Positions 34,655 through 46,299 are shown, numbered from the stretch's first letter. The stretch: DNA of 64,000 bases from Achatina immaculata (GCA_009760885.1 CM019719.1:23520084-23584083), one strand, 5' to 3'. The notes: a model not told the origin generated them from the sequence alone. Made by a program: numbers and translations.

Positions 34655-34775
34655 TCTAAGTGAATGAGTGAATGAGCTTTATTTTCAAAGGGTGAAGAAT
34701 TTGGCGCGCAGGCTCATTTTACATTCTGCCCTTCATCACGCCATCTATCATTCTAACATCGCATTCCATACACAT
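34655..34775 (-). repeat. Possible SINE/LINE 3' end with AATAAA
   Basis: On the minus strand CCCTTTGAAAATAAAGCTC leads into a CATTCACTCATTC-type tail. A similar block (CCTTTTGAAATAAAGATCAA) is at 48244-48272. The shared end suggests a common, unidentified element. Confidence 0.35.
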
Positions 34776-34788
34776 ATATTAAGAATGA

Positions 34789-35559
34789 GTGAAGTTAGAT
34801 GGTGCAGGGAATATAAACTCTGATAAATATACAATAATATATTCAGGAAGTGAGAAACATGAACGAGGAGTAGGAATAATATTTGACGAACAAACAGCAA
34901 GGACAACTGTAGGATATTTGAATATCTCGGACCGAGTCCTGCCAGCCCAACTGAAAGGACAACCAATAAAAATAAATATTATACAAGTGTACGCTCCAAC
35001 ATCTGAAAGTTCTGAAGAAGATGTACAGATATTTTATAATGACATAGAGACAGCCACAAAACACATAAAGTCACATGTAGTTACCATAGTCATGAGAGAT
35101 TTTAATGCCAAAGTTGGTAAAGGAAGAACTTCAGACATCGTTGGTGACTATGGACTGGGGGAGAGGAGTGACAGAGGTAGTAAATTAATTGAATGGGCAA
35201 GAATACACAGCATGGTTGTAGGAAACACCTGGTTTAAACAACATCCTCGAAGACTGGCAACGTGGTGCAGCCCAAACAAAAAGACTTTTAATCAGATAGA
35301 CTACATATTAATCAACAAACGATTCCGGAATGCATTACTGACAACAAAAACCATGCCAGAAGCTGACTGCAATAGTGACCATGACCCACTCTGTGGAAAA
35401 ATTAGAATAAAGCTAAAGAAAGCAGGCAGAAAAGTGATAAACATCAAACTGAATACAGAACTCCTTAAAAATAACCAAGAACTGCGAGAACAATACAAAG
35501 TTATTATAACAAATAGATACAATGCAATAACAAAGATAAATAGTATAGATGAACAATAG
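34789..35559 (+). pseudogene. RTE endonuclease domain, N-terminally truncated
   Basis: 256 open codons of an AP-type endonuclease. Motifs: a SEVRW segment just upstream in another frame (catalytic Glu region); INIIQVYAPTSE; RDFNAKVG near 35094, with Arg where Gly is usual; a DYGLGERSDRG loop; TWCSPN and NQIDYIL near 35270-35310; and CNSDHDPL near 35370 with the catalytic Asp-His pair. The first strand carrying the catalytic Asn is absent, so the domain is incomplete. It leads into the RT of the same element after one stop and one frameshift. Confidence 0.87.
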
Positions 35560-35636
35560 GAAATGTTAAGAGATTATATCCACCAAACTGTGAAGGAGAT
35601 AATACCACCAAAAAAGAAGCCTCTAAAAATAAATGG

Positions 35637-37501
35637 ATGACAGACGACATCTTAGGACTGATGGACAAGAGGAGGAGGAGTAAAAATAACCAAGAAAAAT
35701 ATAGCAAGATAAATAAAGAAATAAGACGCAAATGCAGAGAAGCAAAAGAAGTGTGGTTAAATGAACAGTGCAGACAGATAGAGGACGCTCATAATAAAGA
35801 CACCAAAAACATGCACAAACGAATTAATGAACTCACAGGCAGGAAAACAAAATATACCACAGGATGCCTGAAATCGAAAAAAGGTAAAATGTTAATGGAA
35901 AAAGATGACATTGTGGACAGGTGGACAGAGTATATCGGTGAGCTATATGGAGGAGAAAGACCAGAATTGACACCAGATACTGAAAACTGTGATGGACCAC
36001 CAATACTTGAAGATGAAATCATAGATGCCATCAAACACATGAAGAAAGGAAAAGCGACTGGGCCTGATAATATAACAATAGAAGAAATAGAGGCACTAGA
36101 GGAGACAGGAATAAAAATAATAACCAAGTTACTGAATGACGTTTACAACAGTGGTTATATTCCCAGTGACCTGATTAAATCCACGTTTATAGCACTACCA
36201 AAGAAACCAGGTGCAAAGGAATGTGATGACCACAAGACTATCAGCCTCTCATGTCACATAACGAAGCTACTTCTCAGAATAATTATGAGAAGAACAAGGG
36301 AAAAGATAAAAATGGAAATAGCAGACGAACAGTTTGGATTTGTTGAAGGAAAGGGAACACACAATGCCATTTATGCTTTACGAACACTAACAGAAAGAGC
36401 TTTAGAAGTACAGAAAGATCTCTACTTATGCTACATTGATTACACCAAGGCATTCGACAAGGTGAAACATACTGAAATTATTAAAATGCTTGAATACATC
36501 AATATAGACGGAAAAGACATGAGGATTGTAAAACATCTATACTGGCAGCAAGAAGCAGCAATTCGAGTTGAAAATAGAACTGGAAAATATCAACCTATAA
36601 AACAAGGGGTGCGACAAGGATGTGTACTATCTCCAGACCTTTTTTATCTGTACAGCGAGAATATTCTAAGAACGATCATCACAGAACCAGGCTAAAAATT
36701 GGAGGATACAATATTAACAACCTTCGATATGCTGACGACACAGTACTGATAGCTGAGAACCAACAAGACCTGCAAAATCTCTTGGATAAAGTCGCCAAAG
36801 AAAGTGAACAGAAAGGCCTTACTTTGAACATCAAAAAGACAGAGACTACGGTTATATCTAAGAAACAGAATCCACCAAAATACAGTATGAAGTTAAAAGA
36901 AACTATTCTAAAACAGGTGCAGAAATTCAAATAGCTTGGAGCAGTAATAACTTCAGATGGGAAATGCAGAACAGAAATTAGGAACAGAATAGGCCAAGCA
37001 AAGACTGCATTTCAGAGAATGAAAAACATATTAGCCAACACATCCTTATCAATGAATGTTAGAAAACGAGTCCTAAAATGCTATATTGAAGCTATCTTGT
37101 TATATGGATGTGAATCATGGACAATAAGCAAGTCTGCACAAAAATCATTGGAAGCAGCAGAAATGTGGTTTATTAGAAGAATGTTGCGAATCCCCTGGAC
37201 AGCAAAAATAACTGATGAAGAATGTATGAGAAGAGCTGGAGAGACAAAAAACCTTGTCAAAAAGATAAGAGAGAGACAATGTACTTTCATAGGACATGCA
37301 ATGAGAAGAGGGAGCATTGAAAATGTTATAACAACAGGAAAAATAGAAGGAAGAAGATCAAGAGGAAGACCAAGAGAAATGATACTGGACAGTCTGACGG
37401 GATGGTGTGAGAGGAGATCACCAACTGAGTTGATGGCCTGCATGAAGGATCGTGTACTCTGGAGAAGCATAATAGCCAACGCCAGTCGGCACGGAACCTG
37501 A
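35637..37501 (+). pseudogene. RTE reverse transcriptase and C-terminal region, broken
   Basis: 35637-36695 encodes the fingers and palm: KATGPDN, an FIALPKKPG block, [23 protein letters not shown] (first catalytic Asp) and [13 protein letters not shown]. After a frameshift, 36620-37501 encodes [13 protein letters not shown] (catalytic Asp pair), a TAG in place of Tyr before LGAVITSDGK, LLYGCESWT, WFIRRMLRIPWT and IEGRRSRGRPRE, and ends in NASRHGT. The order is that of RTE/BovB-type ORF2. One frameshift and one nonsense codon separate it from an open frame. Confidence 0.88.
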
Positions 37502-37539
37502 TGATGATGATGATACACACTGTATGAAAAAATCTACAA

Positions 37540-38390
37540 AGAATGCACACATTCACAAATATAAGACAATGAACTATTACGTTCACAAATATAAAATAAT
37601 GAACTATTACATTCACAAATATAAGACAATGAACTATTACGTTCACAAATATAATATGATGAACTATTAAGTTCACAAATATAAGACAATGAACTATTAC
37701 GTTCACAAATATAAGATAATGAACTACTATGTTCACAAATATAAAATAATGAACTATTACATTCACAAATATAAGACAATGAACTATTACGTTCACAAAT
37801 ATAATATGATGAACTATTAAGTTCACAAATATAAGACAATGAACTATTACGTTCACAAATATAAGATAATGAACTACTATGTTCACAAATATAAAATAAT
37901 GAACTATTACATTCACAAATATAAGACAATGAACTATTACGTTCACAAATATAATATGATGAACTATTACACTCACAAATATAAGACAATGAACTATTAC
38001 GTTCAGAAATATAATATGATGAACTATTACGTTCACAAATATAAGACAATGAACTATTACGTTCACAAATATAAGATAATGAACTATTACGTTCACAAAT
38101 ATAAAATAATAAAATATTACATTTATAAATATAAGACAATGAACTATTACGTTCACAAATATAAGACTGAACAATTACGTTCACAAATATAAGATATTAA
38201 ACTATTACGTTCACAAATATAAGACAATGAACTATTACATTCCCAAATATAAGACAATGAACTATTACATTCTCAAATATAAGACAATGAACTATTACAT
38301 TCACAAATATAAGACAATGAACTAGTTCATTCACAAATAAAAGACAATGAATTATTAGATTCACAAATATAAGACAATGAACTACATGAG
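37540..38390 (+). repeat. 30-bp minisatellite with 150-bp higher-order repeat
   Basis: About 28 copies of gttcacaaatataagacaat plus gaactattac. Five variant monomers recur in fixed order: 37591-37740 and 37741-37890 are identical in pattern. Since 30 is a multiple of three, two minus frames stay open with 10-residue repeats (282 and 216 codons). These are artefacts. The array begins ~25 bp after an RTE 3' tail. Confidence 0.95.
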
Positions 38391-38545
38391 AGGTAATTAA
38401 TCTAACAAAATAGTGCGCACACACACATGCACACACACACACATACATTTTCAGTGAAGTTCTTCTAACATTGCACTCTACCGCATTCATTAAGATCATT
38501 CCTAACAAGATCTAACAATTTAGGTTTATAACTATGTTCCTTTAG

Positions 38546-38730
38546 AGTCATGGGATGGCTGTCGAGTCATGGGATGGCTGCCGAGTCATGGGATGGCTGT
38601 CGAGTCATGGGATGGCTGTCGAGTCATGGGATGGGTGTCGAGTCATGGGATGGCTGTCGAGTCATGGGATGGCTGTCAAGTCATGGGATGGCTGTCGAGT
38701 CATGGGATGGCTGTCGAGTCATGGGATGAG
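38546..38730 (+). repeat. 19-bp minisatellite
   Basis: About ten copies of gagtcatgggatggctgtc, nearly perfect, so likely young or homogenised. All plus frames read the same 19-residue cycle. Confidence 0.95.
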
Positions 38731-38934
38731 AGGCTAGTAGATAATCTATGGAGGCGTATAGTTAAAGGCTAGTAAATATTGAAAAAAGTCTTGACTTAAA
38801 GGATGGAGTACTACTAATGTTACTAATTACTAATTTTACTAAGTGAGAATTTTTGTAGCCCCTCTCTGTGTGTTTAACAGTTAGAAAAATCAACGTACCT
38901 CTGGAATTTTAAGATGGTTAAATAATCTTATTTC

Positions 38935-39166
38935 AGTATGTAATATTTAGCATTTACTTCAGCATGTAATATTTAGCATTACTTTACTTCAACGTGTAAT
39001 ATTTAGCATTTACTTCAGCATGTAACATTTTGCATTTACTTCAGCATGTAATATTTAGCATTTACTTCAGCATGTAATATTTAGCATTTACTTCAGCATG
39101 TAATATTTAGCATTTACTTCAGCATGTAATATTTAGCATTTACTTCAGCATGTAATATTTAGCATT
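38935..39166 (+). repeat. 26-bp minisatellite
   Basis: About nine copies of tttacttcagcatgtaatat plus ttagca; the last four are near identical. Confidence 0.93.
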
Positions 39167-39734
39167 GTTCTGTACCTAAGAATATATGTACTAGTACTGG
39201 TAATGATTGGCCACGTTTCAAGAAAAGTTGAAAGATAAATGTCGAATGTCAGACAATCCTGCCTGCATTAACCTTCACCCCTTAAAAAATAAAGTTTGTT
39301 CCTTCGTTCCCATTTCAAGAACATAAATATTAAAAGAGAAAAAAAAACATGAATCCATCAACTAATTTAAATATGATACAGTAATCAAAACACAAACACA
39401 CACGTACACACGCATGCATATATATAGTATTTACAAAAACTAAAATGGAACTTCGTCATGTATATAACAATACATTTTTGGCTCATAATATTTTTCAGAG
39501 AAAAAATTAGCGCAGAAATTTATAATAAGACTCGCACTAAAATATAAGGAAAGTAAAACTAGATCTGTAGAATTATCTGAAATTTAAGCGGACAAAATTT
39601 TTTTGAATAAATAAGAACAGAAATAGGTTGTTTTAATTCTGCTTGTCAAAGACTGAAGATGCAAAGACAAATTTAAAATAAATACAGAAATTTCAGGCCT
39701 TTAAATATGCATAGCAATAGAAGCAAATATCACA

Positions 39735-39905
39735 CACACAGGAATCCCTCGCTTTATGAAAGTTCGCTTAACATTTTTTTTTTCTCTTTTACGAAAGACC
39801 TACATTAGGACCTGCTTTCGCTAACAGAAAGAAGTCTGACGTGGATTTTCGCTTTTACGAAAAAAAAGAAAATACGAAAAGCGAGAACAGCGTTCAGCGC
39901 TTGTT
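39735..39905 (+). repeat. pogo/Tigger-like terminal sequence, candidate
   Basis: CAGGAATCCCTCGCTTTATG, then repeated TTTTACGAAA/GTTCGCTTAAC motifs, resembles the terminal repeats of pogo/Tigger-type transposons (CAGGxxTxCCTCGCTTTAxxG form). A partly similar sequence occurs inverted at 600-745. No transposase was recognised. Confidence 0.4.
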
Positions 39906-39909
39906 TCAG

Positions 39910-40740
39910 TTCGAAAGTGAGGACGTCCAGAAACAGAAAGTGAAGTTGTCAAGAATAGAAAGTGAAGTTGTCTAGGAACAGAAAGTAAGGTCGTCCAGGA
40001 ACAGAAAGTGAAGTAGTCCAGGAACAGAAAGTGAAGTCGTACAGAAACAGAAAGTGAAGTAGTCCAGGAACCGAAAGTGAAGTCGTCTAGGAACAGAAAG
40101 TGAAGTCGTCTAGGAACAGAAAGTGAAGTAGTCCAGGAACAGAAAGTGAAGTCGTCTAGGAACAGAAAGTAAAGTCGTCTAAGAACAGAAAGTAAAGTCG
40201 TCCAGGAACAGAAAGTGAAGTCGTCTAGGAACAGAAAGTGAAGTCGTCTAGGAACAGAAAGTAAAGTCGTCTAGGAACAGAAAGTGAAGTCGTCTAGGAA
40301 CAGAAAGTAAAGTCGTCTAGGAACAGAAAGTGAAGTCGTCTAGGAACAGAAAGTGAAGTCGTCCAGGAACAGAAAGTAAAGTTGTCCAGGAACAGAAAGT
40401 AAAGTCGTCCAGGAACAGAAAGTGAAGTCGTCTAGGAACAGAAAGTGAAGTCGTCTAGGAACAGAAAGTAAAGTCGTCTAGGAACAGAAAGTGAAGTCGT
40501 CTAGGAACAGAAAGTAAAGTCGTCTAGGAACAGAAAGTGAAGTCGTCTAGGAACAGAAAGTAAAGTCGTCCAGGAACAGAAAGTAAAGTCGTCCAGGAAC
40601 AGAAAGTAAAGTCGTCTAGAACCAGGAACAGAAAGTAAAGTCATCTAGGACCAGGAACAGAAAGTAAAGTCGTCTAGGACCAGGAACAGAAAGTAAAGTC
40701 GTCCAGGAACTCAAAGTGAAGTCTCCAGGAACAGAAACTG
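39910..40740 (+). repeat. 23-bp minisatellite
   Basis: About 35 copies of gaacagaaagtgaagtcgtc plus tag or cag; three late units carry an extra accag insertion near 40620-40690. Variants gtgaag/gtaaag and ctag/ccag are interspersed in runs. Confidence 0.95.
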
Positions 40741-40744
40741 AAGT

Positions 40745-42121
40745 CGTCCAGGAACTGAATCTGAAACACTTGTGTGAGATTTTCCCTACCATGACAGTGC
40801 TGCAGCAATTGCAGAAAAGTCTTACTTTAATCTTGAAAGGTCACGCGGGTTCAGGATTGATCTGCAGGATGTTCTGTGTGCCTACAAAGAACTTTGACAA
40901 AATAAAATGTGTGTGACTAAGAGGTCAAGTTTACTATCGTATTTCAAGGCCTTCCACGTCAAGTCAGCCAGACATGGAAGAAGATGTAGGTGTTTGTGAC
41001 CTGCCAGTCGTGATGGGTTCAGACGACGATGAGATGTCAACAGATGATGCTCTTCCTGATCCTCATACTCCCTAATTTTCTGCAGCTCCACCCCCTCCCC
41101 CGACGACTCAACGTAACACACATCACCACCCCTCACCCTCCTAGCGTGCTCGTGAACTTCCCGACTCTGGTAAGTGCAGCTGCACTGTCTACACTTTATT
41201 TCTACTTTATATTGGCTGTGATTTATGTTAGTCTTATTTTCAGTTTATGTGTTCGTTGGTATAACCATAATCTACCACCGTATACAACCGCAAACAACCA
41301 TAAACTACCACCGTAGATCACAGTTTACAGACCACAGATAGCCATAAACTACCACAGATCACCGTAGATCACCGTATACAAGCACAGACAGTCGTAAACT
41401 ACCACAGAACACAATGCGCTAATGTGGAAAATAAACTGCAGGCATATATTCTCCCACACAGAACTCTCCCACAGAATATCTGCTGTACATGTGAACACTT
41501 GGTAAAAAGGCATTTTATTTCCCACTCATAGTTACAACACTTCCAGAGTATGTAGGATGGATCAGAGTTTTCTGGACAGTTTTGTTAGAGTCACACGTAA
41601 ATGTTGTATTTTATTTTAATGTTTCTCAGATTTTCAATGTTTTTTGTTATATGCGCAGTATATTTGTAGAATGTATGGGACAGATTGAAAGTTGTGTGAT
41701 AAAGAGCAGAATGGGAGGGTATTAAAGGGGAAAAAAATGTTCCATAATAACATGTTTGAAAGAGCGTAGTGAGTCAGCGACCTATATCTGACACTCTAGC
41801 CTCGGAGTTAACGAACCACAGTAGACCAAGACCCCTCCCCGGATGAAGGAAAAATCCATAGAGCACGCTTTAGAATAACAAACAAAAAAAAAGAAAGATG
41901 GCAGGAGATGGATATGGAGAAGGTTGTAAATAGTGTAGTAAAACTACAATTTTAATTTGTTCTTTCTTTTCTTTGAAGTCAGCCATGAGTTAGAGTGATT
42001 GAATTTAGGCAACATCCTGATCTGTTGAGAGACCTCATCACGACAAACGCGGATCATGATGATGATTGTCGTTATAACAATGACAGTGTGGATGATTATT
42101 ATTATTACCATTTTAATTGTG

Positions 42122-42124
<3 letters not shown>
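40745..42124. other. Unassigned; possible eroded coding remnant
   Basis: 40930-41090 holds an acidic open stretch (PDMEEDVGVCDLPVVMGSDD) followed by proline-rich codons. It has no recognised domain. With the pogo-like terminus at 39735 it might be a transposon remnant, which is a guess. Confidence 0.3.
41766..41835 (+). repeat. 70-bp dispersed repeat, copy A
   Basis: GTCAGCGACCTATATCTGAC, then CTCGGAGTTAACGAACC and AGACCAAGACCCC, matches 45742-45812 with few differences. Its nature is unknown. Confidence 0.75.
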
Positions 42125-42170
<46 letters not shown>

Positions 42171-42186
42171 TTACTGCTACTACTAC

Positions 42187-42226
<40 letters not shown>
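42125..42226 (+). repeat. (TAC)n(TC)n compound microsatellite at an RTE 3' end
   Basis: TAC units to about 42186 and TC units 42189-42226 abut CTGAACC, the antisense 3' end of the RTE copy at 42227-42747. On the element strand the tail reads (GA)n then (GTA)n. Confidence 0.95.
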
Positions 42227-42229
<3 letters not shown>

Positions 42230-42730
42230 CCTTGTGTCCAGGCACATGGGGCTTCCGCAAGGGTTTTCCACAAATGCCTGTCCTTTGCCTTTTTTTCTGC
42301 TCTTGACCAGGTGAGCCCTCTATTGCTCAACATCCTCTCTGTTGTTCTTTTCCATGTCTCTTTTGGTCTACCCTTACTTCTGTTCCTCTGTGGTGTCCAT
42401 CTTAGTGCTATTTTTGGTAGTGAGTTGTCAGTCATTCGGAGCACATGTCCCAACCATCGCCAGCGTCTTTCCTCAATACTTGCTGCCAGTGGCTTCATCT
42501 GCATTTCTGCTAACAAGATGTTATTTCTTATGGTGTTTGGCCAAAATATTTTTCTAATTCTTCGTAAACATTTAGTCTGGAAAGAATTCAGCTTGTTTTT
42601 CTATAGTTTTGGTGATTTTCCAGCATTCACTTCCATAGAGTAGTACACTTAGAACATTACTCTTAAATATCCTGATTTTCGTATTCATGCCTAGTTTTCT
42701 TTTTATTTCCATATAGTCTGCAGCATTGCA

Positions 42731-42747
<17 letters not shown>
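42227..42747 (-). mobile_element. RTE-like family 4, 3' end
   Basis: The minus strand encodes KCLR-type sequence, then LLAEMQMKPL, ERRWRWLGHVLRM and RSKGRPKETW, and ends in LAEAPC. It is the same family as 54186-54838, 5'-truncated at GCATTGCA next to another (TAC)n run at 42748-42797. One frameshift separates the two coding halves. Confidence 0.82.
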
Positions 42748-42775
<28 letters not shown>

Positions 42776-42797
42776 CACTACTACTACTACTACTACT
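42748..42797 (+). repeat. (TAC)n microsatellite
   Basis: A nearly pure TAC run directly at the 5' truncation point of the RTE copy at 42227-42747. Confidence 0.95.
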
Positions 42798-42959
42798 ATA
42801 TAATCATCATCATTAGGTACCGTATAGACAGGCACTGGGGGTCATGGTTCTTTACGAATCTCGATCTTTGATATTATCCATGAACTCAGTGGCTGACTTT
42901 TTATTGTGCCACTGTGTCAGACTGGCCATGATTTTTAAAGATTCTCTTGACCTTCCCCT

Positions 42960-43470
42960 GCTGTCTCCCATTTATCTTTCCTGCTGTGATGTCTCCTATT
43001 TATCTTTCCTGCTGTGATGTCTCCTATTTATCTTTCCTGATGTGATGTCTCCTATTTATCTTCCCTGCTGTGATGTCTCCTATTTATCTTCCCTGCTGTA
43101 ATGTCTAGTATTTATCTTCCCTGCTGTGATGTCTCCTATTTATCTTCCCTGCTGTGATGTCTCCTATTTATCTTCCCTACTATGATGTCTCCTATTTATC
43201 TTCCCTGTTGTGATGTCTCCTATTTATCTCCCCTGCTGTGATGTCTCCTATTTATCTTCCCTGTTGTGATGTCTCCTATTTATCTTCCCTGCTGTGATGT
43301 CTCCTATTTATCTTCCCTGTTGTGATGTCTCCTATTTATCTTCCCTGCTGTGATGTCTCCTATTTATCTTCCCTGTTGTGATGTCTCCTATTTATCTTCC
43401 CTGCTGTGATGTCTCCTATTTATCTTCCCTGCTGTGATGTCTCCTATTTATCTTCCCTGCTGTGATGTCT
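42960..43470 (+). repeat. 29-bp minisatellite
   Basis: About eighteen copies of ctgctgtgatgtctcctatt plus tatcttccc; ctgctg/ctgttg variants alternate in the middle, suggesting two-unit amplification. Confidence 0.95.
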
Positions 43471-43474
43471 CCCA

Positions 43475-44399
43475 AGCTCCCCCCCCCCTTTCTTTGTCAC
43501 TACATGTCTAGCAGCGTTGTATTACATTATAACAACAAAGAAATATAATTCGGTGATCTCACTGAAAATCCTCGAAACATATTCTGAAACGGTGATCTTT
43601 CGTTGTCTGCTCTGCGACCAATAACAAATGGGTAAACGAAAGTAGTTTAAAGAATAAAATGTAGTATGTATCACGTGACCTGGTTGATCATTTTTAAAGA
43701 GAAAAACCTAAATCTCGTATATTACTTTCTTACAACTTTCCTTTTTTTTCTTCTTTTCTCTTCATATTTTCTATTTTGCTTCTAAATTACATGTCTTCAA
43801 ATTTCTGCCTATCTGTCATAAATTAGAAGAAAAATTAAAAAAGGAAAAAATCATGCATATACATTTAACACAATTGCACGCTTTTCCCGAATTGTTCTAA
43901 ATGTTTATTTCCTAACTGATGTTGACAGTGAACTGTTCAAATGACTCGGTCTGTTTTGTTTTTTTTTTTCAGCTTTGTGAATTAATTATTCGTGAAATAA
44001 TCTTCTTTAATCTCCTTGATAATTTCTCAGATACTTCCCGTAAAATAATGGATTGTCTTCATTTTTATAGAATTCTAGTTTTGGGTTTGCTTGTTTTTTT
44101 AACCAAATGGATTATTTTTTTTTTTTTAGAATTTCTAAATTTAATGGATTCCTCGTGTGATTTTTTTTTAAATGATCGATTGGTAGTAATTTGCCCGTTC
44201 AGTTTTTGTTAAATAATCCATAAACAATGTCTCAAGAGTGTTATAATAATCGCAAGCAGTGTTATAATCTTGTGAAAGTTTTGTTGTTATTATTAAGACG
44301 TTTCATTTTAATACAAAAATATATTGAGAATTGTATTAGCACGTACTGTTTTAGAAAGCAGCTTCCACTGTGGTAGATATTTGCTCGACAGCTCATCAT
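43475..44399. other. Unassigned, AT-rich
   Basis: No gene or element recognised. Confidence 0.45.
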
Positions 44400-44663
44400 A
44401 GGTATATATTGTCACATCAGAGAAAGACCACCAGAAGATCATAGATAACTTAGCAAGGGCATGCAACACATCATGAAAATAAGTCCTGAAAAAAAAACAG
44501 GGGAAGTAATCCCAATAAATATCTTCTTAGACAATCAGCCTTTGAAACAGATGAATGATTTCAAATACCTATGAAGTACAGTATTACCCTCTGAGAAGAA
44601 TCCACACTGAAACCGAGAACAGATGCAATAAAGCAGATAGGGTCATAGCAAAAATGACACCTT

Positions 44664-44670
<7 letters not shown>
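44400..44670 (+). mobile_element. Degenerate LINE RT C-terminal fragment
   Basis: Broken frames encode a catalytic-palm-downstream pattern: a DNLARACN helix, a KK-G-V-PI-IFLDNQPL block and MNDFKYL, then a stop in place of GSTV, followed by an IHTETENRCNKADRVI-type segment. This is the usual order just after the YADD box in CR1/L2/RTE-type LINEs. The clade cannot be assigned. Confidence 0.5.
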
Positions 44671-44705
<35 letters not shown>

Positions 44706-44880
44706 TGAAACTCGAATTTGCTCCCAAATATGTAGTATTAATGTCAAACACGGATTCTAACAACTAAAAATATAACGAAAATCATCTGGATAGAACGAGA
44801 TGGTAAAGAGGAATGTTAAAAGTACCTAGACAGAAATGACATCATCAGGACAAATGTTGGAGTAACATCAGTATTACTTT
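44650..44880 (+). repeat. ~200-bp dispersed repeat, copy A (contains (TA)n)
   Basis: AATGACACCTTTACT, CTCGAA-TTGCTCC, TTGTCAAACxCGGATTCTAAC and TCAGGACAAATGTTGGAG match 47020-47255 in order and orientation. A pure (TA)n run at 44672-44704 interrupts this copy only. Confidence 0.75.
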
Positions 44881-44944
44881 TTGTTTCCGTGTCACAATGT
44901 AATACAGTCCATTGTCATTCAGGCATCACTATGGTAAAAAAAAA

Positions 44945-45285
44945 GTAAAGGTAATCCTCTCGTGCCTTTTAGAGGCACATAGGGATATGGTGTTAGCGCC
45001 CATATTTTCCTTGACCTGTCAGCACACTAGAGGGTGATATGATCAGTATCACGCCTGGCCGCCTTCCCTTCCCCAACTCCATAAGAAGTCGGGTACCCAT
45101 TTCTACAGCTGGGTGACTGGGGCGCCTCCGGCCGGATTCGAACCCCAAACCTTCGCCTTGACAGACCAGTGCACTAACCACTTCGCCACTCAGACGCCCA
45201 TAAAAGAATCCCGCCCAGCTGGGAATTCGAACCCTCGACCATTCGGTTGCTAGACGAGTGCTCTAGCCACTACGCTAGCCATATA
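44945..45285 (-). mobile_element. SINE with two tandem tRNA-like heads
   Basis: On the minus strand a first tRNA-like unit (45285-45199) has TAGTGGCTAGAGC and the B-box GGGTTCGAATTCC. A second (45192-45120) has GAGTGGCGAAGTGGTTAG and the B-box GGGTTCGAATCC. The SINE body follows and ends in a T-rich stretch at 44940. Neither unit pairs into a proper acceptor stem, so these are not functional tRNA genes. The body matches 2408-2636 and 29960-30190. Confidence 0.75.
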
Positions 45286-45479
45286 ATAATTATTAATGTT
45301 ATTATTATTAATTTTAGTAGAAACTTATACCAAAGAAAGCGCTATAAGCAAGATAGAATAAGAGACACGCAGGATGTTGTGCAACAGAAGCTGAGCAGAG
45401 AACTGCCTTCAGATCGCGCCGTCTATGATATAGAGACCAACGATTTCGATTATTTCCTAGCACCATTCACTCACACTGC

Positions 45480-45575
45480 GGTGCATCCCAAGTACTCACA
45501 CCGGGGTGCATCCCAAGTACTCACACTGGGGTGCATGCCAAGTACTCACACTGGGGTGCATGCCAAGTACTCACA
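45480..45575 (+). repeat. 25-bp repeat
   Basis: Four copies of cccaagtactcacactgggg plus tgcat; the last one is cut. Confidence 0.9.
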
Positions 45576-45741
45576 TTGGAACTACATCCTCTCCACCCTT
45601 CGTCGCTCTTCTCCCCGCTTTTCTCCCATTTACTTCGTCCGACGGTTCGATGTAGGGAAGACAGGGAGCCTCTGACGAAGGCCTTTCGTGGTAGTGCCGC
45701 ATAATAACAAGACAGCAAAGCCAGGACGACGCCGAGACAGC

Positions 45742-45812
45742 ATAGTGGGTCAGCGACCTATATCTGACACTTTAGCCTCGGAGTTAACGAACCCCAGCAG
45801 ACCAAGACCCCC
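45742..45812 (+). repeat. 70-bp dispersed repeat, copy B
   Basis: Same orientation as 41766-41835. Flanking sequences differ, so it is a short mobile or repeated unit rather than a long duplication. Confidence 0.75.
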
Positions 45813-46299
45813 ACCTCCTCCATGCTAACGGAGCAGGGATCGCCATAGTCCCCATGGCAGTGGGGTCAGCTAAAAAAAAAGAAGGCATTGTACCCCTCTG
45901 CTTGCTCGCTCCAATAAAAGATTTTTTAAAATGCCGGTTAACCCGCTCCCAATCCGATATAGTGATATGTCTCATCGTCTTCATTGCATCAGCTGTAAAG
46001 AACGTCATGTACGCAGTTTCAAGAAGAAGAAGAAAAAGAAGACTACTACTACAGTCTCAAAATTGTCTAGCCAGAAATACTGTGCCAACAGAGAGATGCA
46101 ACACTTGACAAAACCACAACAAATATAAGTTCAGAAAATGATTTTAAAACTCAGAGAAAAAAAACACATAAAAATGAGATACGCCGAAAGTTGAACAAAG
46201 AGATGCTAAAACATTACACAGGTAAGAACACGAAATAGCCAGAGGGAGTGTTCTATCAACATATTGAACTGCAGGTGGGTGCGTTCTGCCGTAACATGA

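Larger units (their letters stand above)
34783..37515 (+). mobile_element. RTE-like family 2, near-complete ORF2 with (TGA)n tail
   Basis: This holds an endonuclease lacking only its N-terminus, a full RT and the C-terminal region. It ends in about five TGA units, typical of RTE-clade 3' ends. Inactivating changes: a frameshift near 34800; a TAG at 35557-35559; a frameshift near 35635; a frameshift near 36693; and a TAG at 36932-36934, where the sister copy at 61840 keeps a Tyr codon. It is followed almost directly by the 30-bp array. A shorter copy lies at 61480-62420. Confidence 0.88.

Noticed and set aside
37326..38184. Long minus-strand frames with 10-residue periodicity
   Set aside because: Product of a 30-bp array with no stop in two frames; the first part overlaps the antisense of an RTE element.
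37540..38390. CRISPR-like regular array
   Set aside because: Monomers are contiguous with no unique spacers, and the context is eukaryotic. The other arrays were rejected for the same reason.
45120..45285. tRNA genes on the minus strand
   Set aside because: B-boxes are good, but the acceptor and T stems do not pair and a SINE body follows.
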